Source: Polynucleobacter sp. MWH-UH24A (lineage in GTDB: Bacteria; Pseudomonadota; Gammaproteobacteria; Burkholderiales; Burkholderiaceae). Taken from it: a stretch of DNA of 64,000 nt. How positions within the stretch are numbered: the stretch's first letter is position 1; each line of letters begins with the position of its first letter. This document shows positions 19,035 through 27,503 of the stretch, piece by piece. A program made the translations under genes and the position numbers. The notes beneath the pieces were generated by a model, which saw only the letters and a list, made by a program, of their open reading frames with translations, searched no databases and was not told the origin of the DNA. Location of the stretch: the NCBI RefSeq assembly GCF_018687475.1, contig NZ_CP061292.1:806001-870000 (forward strand). The letters are read 5' to 3'.

Positions 19035-19997
19035 TTAGTCTAAAGATGCCCCCGAGGCCTTCACAATCTTTGCCCAACGATTGATGTCATCTTGTAATAG
19101 TTTTGCAAATTCAGCAGGTGAGGCATTCGCTAGTTCCACGCCAGAAGCGGTTAATTTTTCTTTGAGCTCTGGATTTGCAAGGGTCACTTGCATTTCTTTT
19201 TGAAGTTTATCGATGACTGGTTTGGGAGTCCCCTTAGGAGCAAATAAACCAATCCAGAGCGTGCCAGAAAACCCTGGGATTTTTTCAGCAATTGCCGGAA
19301 CGTCGGGTAGAACAGGGGAGCGTTTGGCCGAACTAACGCCCAAAGCCACTAATTTTTGTGTATTAATGTATTGCAATACAGATGGCAAACTCGCAAACGC
19401 GATTTGGATTTGACCACCCAATAAATCATTTAAGGCAGGGGCTACGCCTTTATAAGGGATGTGTTGTAGAGAAAGCCCAGCGCTTTGATTGAGCATTTCA
19501 CCAAGAAGATGATTTAGAGTGCCATTACCTGCAGAGGCATATTGATAGGTGCCTGGCGGTTTGGATTTCACTAATTTAATAAACTCATCGAGTGTTTTTG
19601 CTGGAAAGTTGGCATTGACCAGCAGAACATTAGGCACCGACCCTACAAGTGCAATCGGCACAAAGTCATTGACTGGATCAAACCCCGGATTTTTATAGAG
19701 CGCAGGGTTAATGGCCTGTGCGCTACTAATGGTCATCAAGAGGGTATGCCCGTCCTTCGGACCATTGGCAACCCATTGGGTGCCGATGTTACCCCCGGCG
19801 CCAGGACGATTCTCTACCACGATCGAGCTCTTCATCTGCTCGCCCAAGCGTTGTGCTACTAAACGACCCACAATATCATTGGTGCCCCCTGGTGCTTGAG
19901 GGACGATGATGGTAATGGGCTTATTGGGATACGCTAATAATGTCGAGGAGAAAAAGCAGCAAGTAGCAAGGAGGAGGGACTGGAAGAAGCGACGCAT
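19035..19997 (-). CDS. Bug-family periplasmic solute receptor (TctC-like)
   Basis: A 320-residue tripartite tricarboxylate transporter receptor. It has a signal peptide (ATCCFFSSTLLA), then the Bug signature YPNKPITIIVPQAPGGTNDI, the anchor VVENRPGAGGNIG and the second lobe loop YKGVAPALNDLLGGQI. Family members bind carboxylates or small amides without charge-charge contacts. No tctA/tctB membrane genes are nearby, so the partner is elsewhere. ATG 19997 is chosen over 20027 because it starts the signal peptide. It is divergent from another Bug gene at 20084. Confidence 0.9.
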   Translation of the reverse strand: MRRFFQSLLLATCCFFSSTLLAYPNKPITIIVPQAPGGTNDIVGRLVAQRLGEQMKSSIVVENRPGAGGNIGTQWVANGPKDGHTLLMTISSAQAINPALYKNPGFDPVNDFVPIALVGSVPNVLLVNANFPAKTLDEFIKLVKSKPPGTYQYASAGNGTLNHLLGEMLNQSAGLSLQHIPYKGVAPALNDLLGGQIQIAFASLPSVLQYINTQKLVALGVSSAKRSPVLPDVPAIAEKIPGFSGTLWIGLFAPKGTPKPVIDKLQKEMQVTLANPELKEKLTASGVELANASPAEFAKLLQDDINRWAKIVKASGASLD

Positions 19998-20083
19998 AGA
20001 TTCTCTTTTCGTAAAGTAAGATTCCATCTTAGCCTACAATTAAATCACCATTCAATTCCCTTGATCCATGAACAGAGGTTTAC

Positions 20084-21061
20084 ATGAAACATAAAGCTTA
20101 CGTTGTTCTGCATTTATTGTTCTTAGGTCTTGTTGGTGCGAATATTGTCAGTGCGCAAACAGATGCCTATCCAGTAAGACCAATCACCATGATTGTTCCG
20201 ACCGCTCCTGGCGGTACCACCGATATATCGGCACGCATGCTTGCAACCCCTTTGGGTAGCGCCTTAGGTCAAACAATTGTGGTGGAGAACAAGGGGGGTG
20301 GTAACGGTAATATTGCCGCTGCTCAGGTCAAACGGGCGCCAGCCGATGGCTATATGATCATGATGCAATACTCGGGTTACCATGTAATTACGCCCCATGT
20401 GTCGAAACAGCAGCAGTGGGAGCAGAAAGATTTTCAGGCGGTTGCTAATGTGATCTCTGCTCCGCAAATCATTGTCATCCGTGCAGATTTACCGATCAAA
20501 AACTTTAAAGAGTTGATTGCCTATGCTAAAGCAAATCCCGGTAAATTAAATTACGCCTCATCTGGCAATGGCTCTTTACAGCATGTAACCGGCGCAATGC
20601 TAGAGCAGCAAGCCGGAATCAAAATGACACACATTCCGTACAAAGGAACGGGGCCTGCATTGCAAGATTTGTTAGCCGGCCAAGTTGATATTACCTTTGG
20701 TACCGCGCCACCATTTATGCAACACGTCGCTAGCGGAAGGCTGCGAGTTCTTGCGGTTACCGGTAAAACACGTTTACCTAGCTTACCTGATGTACCCACG
20801 ACGGCAGAGGTTGGTTATCCCAAAGTGGACGCTACATCGTGGTTTGGCGTTTTCGCACCGGCGGGAGTGCCCAAGCCTATTATTGATAAGTTAAGCGCTG
20901 AAATCGCTAAAGTTATTCAAAGCCCAGCGTTTAGGCAGCGCGCTATCGATTTGGGTGCAAGCGCCGATTATGAGAACCCCAAACAGTTTACTGACCATGT
21001 CGCTAACGAATTAGTTAGTTGGGCCAATGTTGTAAAAGCCGCCAAGATTGAGGCAGAGTAG
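20084..21061 (+). CDS. Bug-family periplasmic solute receptor (TctC-like)
   Basis: 325 residues with signal peptide (FLGLVGANIVSAQ) and Bug motifs: YPVRPITMIVPTAPGGTTDI, VVENKGGGNGNIAAAQVKRA, YKGTGPALQDLLAGQVDITF. It differs from the divergent neighbour at 19035, so it is not a recent duplicate by eye. It is followed after 9 nt by an SRPBCC-like gene, with which it probably forms an operon. Ligand unknown. Confidence 0.9.
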   Translation: MKHKAYVVLHLLFLGLVGANIVSAQTDAYPVRPITMIVPTAPGGTTDISARMLATPLGSALGQTIVVENKGGGNGNIAAAQVKRAPADGYMIMMQYSGYHVITPHVSKQQQWEQKDFQAVANVISAPQIIVIRADLPIKNFKELIAYAKANPGKLNYASSGNGSLQHVTGAMLEQQAGIKMTHIPYKGTGPALQDLLAGQVDITFGTAPPFMQHVASGRLRVLAVTGKTRLPSLPDVPTTAEVGYPKVDATSWFGVFAPAGVPKPIIDKLSAEIAKVIQSPAFRQRAIDLGASADYENPKQFTDHVANELVSWANVVKAAKIEAE

Positions 21062-21070
21062 AGGTTTGCA

Positions 21071-21631
21071 GTGAAAGTCATTGCTGCTGCAGTATTACTT
21101 GGCATCACGTTTAATACATATGCAGTAAGCAATGCCTATGATCTTCACCTCCAGGTAAGTCCGACTGCGGAGCAGTTTCAGATCATTGCAGATTTCAAGG
21201 TTGGACTTGGCTTATGTCAAGCCGTTTTGTTTATCCGGGATTATGAGGCTGCAAAAAACTTTCCTGGCATTAAAGAATCCAAAATTATTAGCCGCACCGG
21301 CAATCAAATCTTGGTTGAGCGGGTGGTTGAAGAACAAATTCTTTTAATACCAGTGCAAATGCGTTCGATTGTTGAATACAAAGAAGTATCAGACCAAGTA
21401 CTTGATTTTAGGCAGGTGAGCGGTGATGCCAAATACTATCAGGGTAGTTGGCGCCTTAACCCCGAGGGCGATGGTACGCGTTTTCAATATCGAGCAACGA
21501 TTGAATTAAGTTCTTTAGTTCCCTATTCAATTGCCGAGTACTTCATTCGAAATCAAATGACAAAACGCTTTGAGGCAATGGCAGATAGCGCAACGCAACG
21601 CAACGCACAAAAGCAATTTATCTGTAAATAA
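21071..21631 (+). CDS. Secreted SRPBCC (START-like) fold protein, probable
   Basis: A 186-residue protein starting at GTG 21071 with a signal peptide (VLLGITFNTYA). The remainder resembles a START/SRPBCC ligand-binding fold of the polyketide-cyclase/Coq10 group: FPGIKESKIISRTGNQILVE, then GSWRLNPEGDGTRFQYRATI and a long C-terminal helix ending in a Lys-rich tail. It follows the Bug gene by 9 nt. Family assignment is from pattern only; ligand unknown. Confidence 0.6.
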   Translation: MKVIAAAVLLGITFNTYAVSNAYDLHLQVSPTAEQFQIIADFKVGLGLCQAVLFIRDYEAAKNFPGIKESKIISRTGNQILVERVVEEQILLIPVQMRSIVEYKEVSDQVLDFRQVSGDAKYYQGSWRLNPEGDGTRFQYRATIELSSLVPYSIAEYFIRNQMTKRFEAMADSATQRNAQKQFICK

Positions 21632-21657
21632 AAAGCCCGACGGGTATGCCGCCGGGC
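21630..21657 (-). terminator. Rho-independent terminator for the PIN gene strand
   Basis: On the minus strand a GC-rich stem (GCCCGGCGG pairing with CCGTCGGGC across a 5-nt loop, one mismatch) is directly followed by TTTTT. This is a textbook intrinsic terminator for transcription coming from the PIN-domain gene or from the structured element. Confidence 0.7.
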
Positions 21658-21843
21658 CATACCACTCTTCTGAGTGGTTGTCGTCGCTACGGGAGTTTGC
21701 TGTCCCGTATCGGAGGGGCACAGGAATGTACCCACAAAGGCTGGTATTACTACCAGGCGGGTCACACAATGACTGCGACACCACGATTTCATCCTAAGTC
21801 TGATCGCGGTTGGAGTCAAGACGAATGCCGATGAAATTTTTTT
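21635..21843. ncRNA. Candidate structured RNA or paired terminator region, strand uncertain
   Basis: Between two convergent genes lies a stretch packed with hairpins. H1 at 21635-21657 is a 9-bp stem with one A-C mismatch on a 5-nt loop. H2 at 21661-21678 is 7 bp on a TTCT loop. H3 at 21688-21709 is 7 bp on an 8-nt loop. H4 at 21741-21756 is 6 bp on a TTAC loop. H6 pairs 21786-21793 with 21830-21837. The plus strand ends in T7 at 21837-21843 and the minus strand ends in T5 at 21634-21630, so a transcript from either side would traverse the structure and terminate. No coding potential is convincing. The class is unknown to me. Confidence 0.5.
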
Positions 21844-21911
21844 ATCAAGAATCGATTTAAATTAATCACGCCAAGTAAATGTTTTTATTGTCTTATTGCA
21901 ATGCAGAAGGA

Positions 21912-22310
21912 TTAATACGTTTGCAGGTCGATATTTAGACCTGCTAAGCGCTTGCGCAGCATTATTAAGGCATTGTCTTTACTCACTAATAGAGACGGCC
22001 TCGTTTGATATGCGAGATCAATAAAAATCTGATCATCGGGATCGCTACACCGCAATGGTGCAGATTCTGTCAGCGTTACCTGATTGGCTAAATTGAGCCA
22101 TTGATGAAGAATGGCTTCTTGATGAGATTGACTTAATTGAAACTGCGAGCGACTCAGGACATCGATGAATTCATCGTGCATCGCCTGACAATAAATTAGC
22201 TGACGCTCTTGATTCCGAATCATCTGTTGCAAGGGGAGTGAACGCTCGTCTCGAAAAACAAAAATATCCAGAAGAACATTGGTATCAAGAATTACTGGGG
22301 AATGGGTCAT
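21912..22310 (-). CDS. PIN-domain protein (VapC-like RNase), orphan
   Basis: The 132-residue protein has PIN-fold acidic residues in VILDTNVLLDIFVF at the N-terminus, CQAMHDEFIDVLSR in the middle and CSDPDDQIFIDLAYQ near the C-terminus, ending with a SKDNALIMLRKRL segment. It matches the putative toxin PIN family (RNase toxins) but no antitoxin gene is adjacent on either side. It may be a solitary RNase rather than a toxin. No transmembrane or signal sequence. Confidence 0.75.
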   Translation of the reverse strand: MTHSPVILDTNVLLDIFVFRDERSLPLQQMIRNQERQLIYCQAMHDEFIDVLSRSQFQLSQSHQEAILHQWLNLANQVTLTESAPLRCSDPDDQIFIDLAYQTRPSLLVSKDNALIMLRKRLAGLNIDLQTY

Positions 22311-22368
22311 AGGCTTATCTTAGCGCGACTGGGAAGTTCTTATACACTCCTATTTTCTGCCCAGCGAT

Positions 22369-22908
22369 ATGAAGTTATTACAAAAAATCTCTTACCGTAT
22401 TGATTGTCTAAGCCGCTACGCTGCTTATTTGGCGATTGGCTTGGTGCTGGCTTGTGCTCTCGTTTCAGTGGGTAATGCACTATCACGCTACTTATTTGAT
22501 ATCAGTTCAAACGCCTGGCTTGAGCTCCAATGGTATATGTTTGCTGGTATTGTGATGCTTGGCGCAGCTCACTTACTGTGCACCAATGGCCATATACGCA
22601 TTGATTTAATCTACCTTCGCCTATCAGCTAGGCAGCGTATCTATCTGGATTTGTTTGGCCTGCTATTTTTTGTCTTGCCTTTTTGCATCGTGATGGTAGT
22701 CGATGGGTGGCCATGGTTTATGGAGGCCTGGGCGATTGAGGAACGTTCAGCCAATGCTGGCGGATTGATTCGTTGGCCCGTCAAGCTGTTCATACCGATT
22801 GGATTTGGACTATTAATCCTGCAAACCATATCCGAATGTATCAAACGTGTTCTGGTATTGCAAGGCAACGCCAGTCTGAACGATTCGTATCAAAGGCCAC
22901 AGCAATAA
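22369..22908 (+). CDS. dctQ: TRAP transporter small membrane subunit DctQ
   Basis: The 179-residue protein has four hydrophobic helices (YLAIGLVLACALVSVGNAL, WYMFAGIVMLGAAHLL and two more) and the DctQ pattern ISSNAWLELQWYMF and NGHIRIDLIY. DctQ bridges the large subunit in a Na+-driven uptake system for carboxylates. The stop is 2 nt before the dctM start. Confidence 0.92.
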   Translation: MKLLQKISYRIDCLSRYAAYLAIGLVLACALVSVGNALSRYLFDISSNAWLELQWYMFAGIVMLGAAHLLCTNGHIRIDLIYLRLSARQRIYLDLFGLLFFVLPFCIVMVVDGWPWFMEAWAIEERSANAGGLIRWPVKLFIPIGFGLLILQTISECIKRVLVLQGNASLNDSYQRPQQ

Positions 22909-22910
22909 TC

Positions 22911-24350
22911 ATGAGCCACGAATGGATGGCCCCAGCCATGTTTATCGCCTTGATCGTGTTTCTGTTAACTGGTTTACCAGTGGCTTTTTCGTTGGCTGCC
23001 CTGGGACTTGCCTCAGGCATGATTGCCATCGAATTTGGCTTCTTTCCAGCGCAGTTCATGGCCAATTTGCCATACCGAGTATTTGGCATTCTTTCAAACG
23101 AGTTATTGCTCTCAATTCCATTTTTTACCTTGATGGGAGCCATCTTGGAGCGCAGTGGTTTGGCAGCGAACTTGTTACATGGGTTTGCACGACTTTGTGG
23201 AGGTTTGCCAGGGGGCCTTGCCTATGCAGTGATTTTGGTGGGAGCGATCTTAGGTGCCATCACCGGTACGGTAGCGGCATCGGTGATTGCAATTGGTGTG
23301 ATTGCTTTGCCAATTATGTTGCGCCATGGCTATAGTCCACGGCTTGCCACTGGCGTAGTTGCTGCATCGGGTACCATTACCCAAGTCATTCCGCCATCGC
23401 TGGTCTTAATCGTTCTTGCCGATCAACTCGGAAAATCGGTCGGCGATATGTATCTGGGCGCCATTGGGCCTTCGATTGCCCAAGTGCTTATCTTCTTGGG
23501 CTTTGTATTGGCGATGTCGATCATTCGACCTCAATCCATGCCACCATTACCCAAGGAAGAGCGCCAGTCAAATGGGTGGACGCTCTGGAAAGACATTGTC
23601 TTTGCCATTGTTCCATCCCTGGTTCTCATCTTTATGGTTCTGGGAACCATTTTTATGGGTTTAGCAACGCCAACCGAAGCTGGGGCGATGGGAGTGGTTG
23701 GGGCGCTGCTACTTGCGTTCATGCATGGCGGCTTTAATCTGCACATGCTTTGGGAAGGAATGGTTTCCACCATGCGCATTACAGTCATGGTGATCTTTAT
23801 TCTCATTGGTGCGACCGTGTTCACCTTGGTATTTCAGGGGGTGGATGGTGGTAAATGGATTGAGCATTTATTCATGGCGGTGGGCGCAGACGATCCAGTC
23901 ACATTTTTGATTGTGGTTAATCTGCTCATCTTCGGCCTCGCATTCTTTCTGGATTTCTTTGAAATCGCTTTTATTGTGATTCCGCTATTGGCACCGATTG
24001 CAAAAGATATGGGAATTGATCTAATTTGGTTCGGAATCTTAATTTGCGTCAATATGCAAACGTCATTTATGCATCCGCCGTTTGGCTTTGCACTTTTTTA
24101 TCTGCGAGGGATTGCGCCCCCTAGTATTAAGAGTAGCGACATCTACCTAGGAGCCATTCCCTGGTTGGGCTTGCAATTACTCTTGGTTGGCATACTCATT
24201 TTTTATCCAGAGCTGGTCACGGGTTTATTGGATAAGCCAATCACCCAAGATGTTCAGGGCATCGAGATTAAGCTTGATGAGACAGAAAGTGCACAACCTG
24301 CAAAACCGGCCCCGAGCGAAGACCCCGCTGATTACTTCAAACGCAAATAA
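22911..24350 (+). CDS. dctM: TRAP transporter large permease subunit DctM
   Basis: The 479-residue polytopic protein is the transport subunit of the TRAP system. Helices and loops of the family are present (TLMGAILERSGLAANLLHGF, GTITQVIPPSLVLIVLADQL, and LFMAVGADDPVTFLIVVNLL). ATG 22911 follows the dctQ stop by 2 nt; a longer upstream frame overlaps dctQ and is not used. The C-terminal 45 residues are a polar cytoplasmic tail. With dctQ and the convergent dctP it forms one transporter for C4-dicarboxylates or similar acids. Confidence 0.93.
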   Translation: MSHEWMAPAMFIALIVFLLTGLPVAFSLAALGLASGMIAIEFGFFPAQFMANLPYRVFGILSNELLLSIPFFTLMGAILERSGLAANLLHGFARLCGGLPGGLAYAVILVGAILGAITGTVAASVIAIGVIALPIMLRHGYSPRLATGVVAASGTITQVIPPSLVLIVLADQLGKSVGDMYLGAIGPSIAQVLIFLGFVLAMSIIRPQSMPPLPKEERQSNGWTLWKDIVFAIVPSLVLIFMVLGTIFMGLATPTEAGAMGVVGALLLAFMHGGFNLHMLWEGMVSTMRITVMVIFILIGATVFTLVFQGVDGGKWIEHLFMAVGADDPVTFLIVVNLLIFGLAFFLDFFEIAFIVIPLLAPIAKDMGIDLIWFGILICVNMQTSFMHPPFGFALFYLRGIAPPSIKSSDIYLGAIPWLGLQLLLVGILIFYPELVTGLLDKPITQDVQGIEIKLDETESAQPAKPAPSEDPADYFKRK

Positions 24351-24356
24351 ACGGCC

Positions 24357-25445
24357 TTACAGCTTTTGCCTTGACATAAAGGTATCGTAGCTAGCTTCGG
24401 CTACCCTAAACCATGCTTGTTGATCGCGTTGAAATGGACGCATCTGCGAGAGAATGCGTTTAAACGCCGGACTTTTGGCACTGGTTTCTTCTAAGAGTTC
24501 CTGATTGGCTTTAAAGCAAGCATCCATCACGCTTTGGGGATAAGCACGTAAGATGGCACCCCCTTGTACTAGGCGCCTTAGGGCATTAGGGTTGAGGGCA
24601 TCGTATTTGGCTTGCATCCACGTATTGGCTTCTGCAGTGGCCGCCTGAATGGCCATTTTGTACGACTCAGGAAGGGCGTCCCATGCTTTTGCATTCACCT
24701 GAAATGCTAATACTGCGCTTCCCTCGTTCCAGCCTGGATAGTAGTAATACTTGGCAATTTTATTCAGTCCGAGTTTCTCATCGTCATAGGGGACTGTGAA
24801 CTCAGCGGCATCAATCGTCCCTTTTTCTAATGCCGAGTAAATTTCACCAGCGGGTAATTGTTGGGTGACAACTCCTAGCTTGGTTAGTACCTGACCACCC
24901 ATTCCGCCAGTTCTAAACTTCAAGCCTTTGAGATCATCCACCGTTTTAATCTCTTTTTTAAACCAGCCTGCCATTTGGGTTCCAGTATTTCCTGCCAAGA
25001 AATTAATCACGCCAAATTGACGTGCAAACTCATTAAATATTTTTTCACCATCGCCATGTATCCACCATGCGTTGTACTGGCGGGTATTAAAACCAAATGG
25101 GATGCAGGTACCAAAGGCCCAGGCAGGATCTTTGCCAATATAGTAGTAGGGCGCCGTGTGATTGCATTCAATAGTCCCTTTTTCAACCGCATCCAATACT
25201 TGGAGCGGGGGCACTATCTCCCCGGCAGGGTGAACGCTAATCTGAAATTTACCCCCCGTAATTTGACCAACACGGCGGGCGATAAGCTCGGCAGTACCAT
25301 ATAAGGTATCAACACTTTTTGGAAAGCTAGATGCGCAGCGCCAACGAACCGTATCCGATTGCGCATGGACTGCTGGTGCTAATAGGGTTGAACTGCCTGC
25401 AAGCGCCAGGGCACCCGATTTTTGAATGAATGAACGTCGTGTCAT
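24357..25445 (-). CDS. dctP: TRAP transporter periplasmic receptor DctP
   Basis: The 362-residue solute receptor has a twin-arginine type signal (MTRRSFIQKSGALAL then LLAPAVHAQ), suggesting folded export. Family blocks include SVDTLYGTAELIARRVGQIT, the central GLKFRTGGMGGQVLTKLGVV with the conserved carboxylate-binding Arg, and EYTVPYDDEKLGLNKIAKYY-like segments. It is convergent with dctM (6 nt apart), a mirror arrangement rather than an operon. Ligand unknown. It shares 4 bases with the upstream TIGR02450 gene. Confidence 0.92.
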   Translation of the reverse strand: MTRRSFIQKSGALALAGSSTLLAPAVHAQSDTVRWRCASSFPKSVDTLYGTAELIARRVGQITGGKFQISVHPAGEIVPPLQVLDAVEKGTIECNHTAPYYYIGKDPAWAFGTCIPFGFNTRQYNAWWIHGDGEKIFNEFARQFGVINFLAGNTGTQMAGWFKKEIKTVDDLKGLKFRTGGMGGQVLTKLGVVTQQLPAGEIYSALEKGTIDAAEFTVPYDDEKLGLNKIAKYYYYPGWNEGSAVLAFQVNAKAWDALPESYKMAIQAATAEANTWMQAKYDALNPNALRRLVQGGAILRAYPQSVMDACFKANQELLEETSAKSPAFKRILSQMRPFQRDQQAWFRVAEASYDTFMSRQKL

Positions 25446-25708
25446 GCCCGCTCCTTAATGGTTGATTGCCACCCAATTTGCCAATCCGCTGAATTGAGCA
25501 AATCATCAATAGCAATATTAAAGCGCCGCTGGGTAAATACTGCTTCAAGCTCCACAAACCCTGGTGGTATTGCGTGATCTCTAGGATCATGGATGCGGCT
25601 TACCAGAAAATGCTTCTCTCGATTTTGGGGTACAACGGCAGTCCACTTACTAAGTAATAGTTTTTTATTAGAGAGAGGCCGCTTCTGCGCCTTGTCTGGT
25701 GAACCCAT
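25442..25708 (-). CDS. TIGR02450 Trp-rich small protein
   Basis: The 88-residue product has the TIGR02450 core LLLSKWTAVVPQNREKHFLV followed by SRIHDPRD. The family is widespread in proteobacteria and has no known function. It ends overlapping the dctP start by 4 bases (ATGA type), which suggests co-translation, although a functional link to the TRAP receptor is not evident. Confidence 0.85.
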   Translation of the reverse strand: MGSPDKAQKRPLSNKKLLLSKWTAVVPQNREKHFLVSRIHDPRDHAIPPGFVELEAVFTQRRFNIAIDDLLNSADWQIGWQSTIKERA

Positions 25709-25755
25709 GATTATTCCTTATACTCAATTCTAACCATTCCTACGAAGAGAGAATC

Positions 25756-26124
25756 ATGACCTTATTTATGCTGACCTGGGCTATTACGTCCTTATCGCTA
25801 TGGGCGGCAACCTATGTATTCGATGGCTTGCAATTTGATGACTCGGGAGCCTTAATTATTTCTGCTTTGGTTCTCGGACTGGCTAATGCCGTTATTCGCC
25901 CCTTGCTCATCGTATTTACTTTGCCGCTCACCATCTTGAGTCTTGGATTTTTCTTACTGGTGATCAACGCGCTAGTTCTAATGTTGGTTGCTCAGCTAGT
26001 GAATGGCTTCGTGCTCTCCGGATTTTGGACAGCCTTCTTTGCTAGCATTTTTATTGCCATTCTGAATGCCATGATTGGATCATTGTTTAGCATTAATCGC
26101 ATCAAAATTGAGCGCATCCGTTAA
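25756..26124 (+). CDS. Phage holin family membrane protein (PF04020-like)
   Basis: A 122-residue protein with four transmembrane helices (e.g. LTWAITSLSLWAATYVF, LTILSLGFFLLVINALVLML) and the family motif GLANAVIRPLLIVFTLPLTI. Despite the family name, members are ordinary chromosomal membrane proteins of unknown role. No phage genes surround it. The next gene begins shortly after or overlaps its 3' end. Confidence 0.85.
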   Translation: MTLFMLTWAITSLSLWAATYVFDGLQFDDSGALIISALVLGLANAVIRPLLIVFTLPLTILSLGFFLLVINALVLMLVAQLVNGFVLSGFWTAFFASIFIAILNAMIGSLFSINRIKIERIR

Positions 26125-26170
26125 ACAGCCTGCCTTTGTGGTTGAGGTGCCATACACAACCTCACCCAAA

Positions 26171-26887
26171 ATGACTCGATACGAGGGCCCGCTGATTGAC
26201 CCAAATCCGGAACCTCGCTATTTGGATGCCAAGCGTCGTGAGCTTGACCTTCTTGGACCTGAGTTATTTGCCCAGAGTGATACTCCACAGACACGGGAAC
26301 TCATTTCTAAGGCAGCTACCGTCTTAAATTGCGCAAATGCATCACCAATTGAAAGGATTGAGGATTTAGCTTTATGCCTCAATGAAGATGTAGCCCTCTT
26401 AGAAAACGATGTTCTCACCGCCATCTGTTTTTGCTTTCCAAGCAGTTGGGTGCCTGCAAAACGGCTAGGTATGGCGCTTGCACAAATTCATCATCCAGTA
26501 GCCGATGGGGAGCGACTGGTGCAGGCCAGCCCAAAAATTGCCCACGTGATGAGTGATCCCCAGCAAGGATCCTTTCGACGCTATGTCTGGACGATTAGTA
26601 ATAGTGCGGAGTTAAGTCAGCATCCATTACGAAAGTCAAAAGCGATTCCCAAAAGGGTCGAGGATTTGTATTACCGGCTTGAAACGCAAACCACCATGCC
26701 AATCAACACCTCTTTGGGGCGAGCCAGTTTATTTCTAGTAAAAGTTGAGGTTTGCCCGTTGATGACGTTTTGGCAAAATCCAGAGCAACGCACGCAAATT
26801 TGTGCGAGTATTCAATCCATGAGTGAGGCAGTTTTGGAATACAAAAATTTGTGCTCGATTAAAGCGTTGCTGCTTGGGAACGACTAA
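26171..26887 (+). CDS. DUF3445 family, putative haem-dependent oxidative N-demethylase
   Basis: The product (238 residues from ATG 26171) matches DUF3445: ICFCFPSSWVPAKRLGMALA, then IHHPVADGERL and FRRYVWTISNSAELSQHP, ending FWQNPEQRTQICASIQSMSE. Some members are haem-PAS oxygenases that N-demethylate small amines. The frame is open upstream to 26075, so a non-ATG start overlapping the holin-like gene is possible. No electron-transfer partner is adjacent. Confidence 0.75.
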   Translation: MTRYEGPLIDPNPEPRYLDAKRRELDLLGPELFAQSDTPQTRELISKAATVLNCANASPIERIEDLALCLNEDVALLENDVLTAICFCFPSSWVPAKRLGMALAQIHHPVADGERLVQASPKIAHVMSDPQQGSFRRYVWTISNSAELSQHPLRKSKAIPKRVEDLYYRLETQTTMPINTSLGRASLFLVKVEVCPLMTFWQNPEQRTQICASIQSMSEAVLEYKNLCSIKALLLGND

Positions 26888-26904
26888 CTGAATAGGGCTT
26901 TGCG

Positions 26905-27045
26905 ATGGATGATTTTGGACCAATTATTCTGATTGAGGTCGTCCTCGTATTCGGAGGAGTGCTACTTTTTGCCTGGTGGCAGCTGCGTGACCTCAAGAAG
27001 GAACGCGAGAAGGATCTGAAAAAGAAAGAAGAAGACAAATCCTAG
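26905..27045 (+). CDS. 46-residue single-pass membrane microprotein with charged tail
   Basis: ATG 26905 opens a frame with one hydrophobic helix (IILIEVVLVFGGVLLFAWW) followed by a highly charged Lys/Glu tail (DLKKEREKDLKKKEEDK). It begins 17 nt after the DUF3445 stop and may share its transcript. The pattern is that of a small membrane-anchored helper; family not recognised. Confidence 0.55.
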   Translation: MDDFGPIILIEVVLVFGGVLLFAWWQLRDLKKEREKDLKKKEEDKS

Positions 27046-27122
27046 TCATATTGCGCTGCAACCACAGCAAGCAACATCGCAATACTTGCTAAAAATTAGA
27101 ATTACACTAAGATGAACTTACT

Positions 27123-27503
27123 GTGCCAAAACCAGCGACTAAATACTTTCCCGAAGAAAACTACACCGAACTGGATTTGGTAAGTCTCTCCTATGTGAGT
27201 GATGCGACCGAAGAATTTGGTATCTTGGCATTAATGCAGCTGGTTGATAAGGCGTCACGCCGCAATAAGAGCTTAAATGTTACTGGCGTTTTATCGTTTG
27301 ATAATGGCCGTTTTGGTCAGATCATTGAAGGCAAGCCCAAAGACGTTGAGTTGCTATGGGAAGCAATTCAGAGAGATCCTCGCCACACGAATGTGGTATC
27401 GCTGGGAATGAAGCGGATTAATAGTCGGCGCTTTGCTAATTGGTCAATGCGTTTATGTGGCCGAGAAGAAATTACGTCCGCCAATCCCGACATTAAGCTC
27501 TAA
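27123..27503 (+). CDS. BLUF-domain blue-light sensor (single domain)
   Basis: The 126-residue protein is a BLUF domain, which senses blue light through FAD. The key residues are present: Tyr24 in LVSLSYVSDA, Asn48 in SRRNKSLNVTGVL, Gln66 in RFGQIIEG and Trp107 in FANWSM. It starts at GTG 27123. There is no output domain, so it must act on a partner protein, as in short BLUF proteins. Nothing adjacent is an obvious partner. The gene is convergent with 27504. Confidence 0.9.
   Translation: MPKPATKYFPEENYTELDLVSLSYVSDATEEFGILALMQLVDKASRRNKSLNVTGVLSFDNGRFGQIIEGKPKDVELLWEAIQRDPRHTNVVSLGMKRINSRRFANWSMRLCGREEITSANPDIKL

Noticed and set aside
21527..21834. Open frames on both strands (e.g. 21646-21834 plus, 21527-21784 minus) inside the structured element
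   Set aside because: They lack ribosome sites and are rich in residues expected from hairpin sequence; the stop codons and overlap with the SRPBCC gene make coding unlikely.
21912..22310. Toxin-antitoxin module
   Set aside because: PIN protein is present, but neither flank holds a small DNA-binding antitoxin gene.
25756..26124. Prophage signal from the holin-family annotation
   Set aside because: The family occurs widely on bacterial chromosomes and no other phage gene is nearby.
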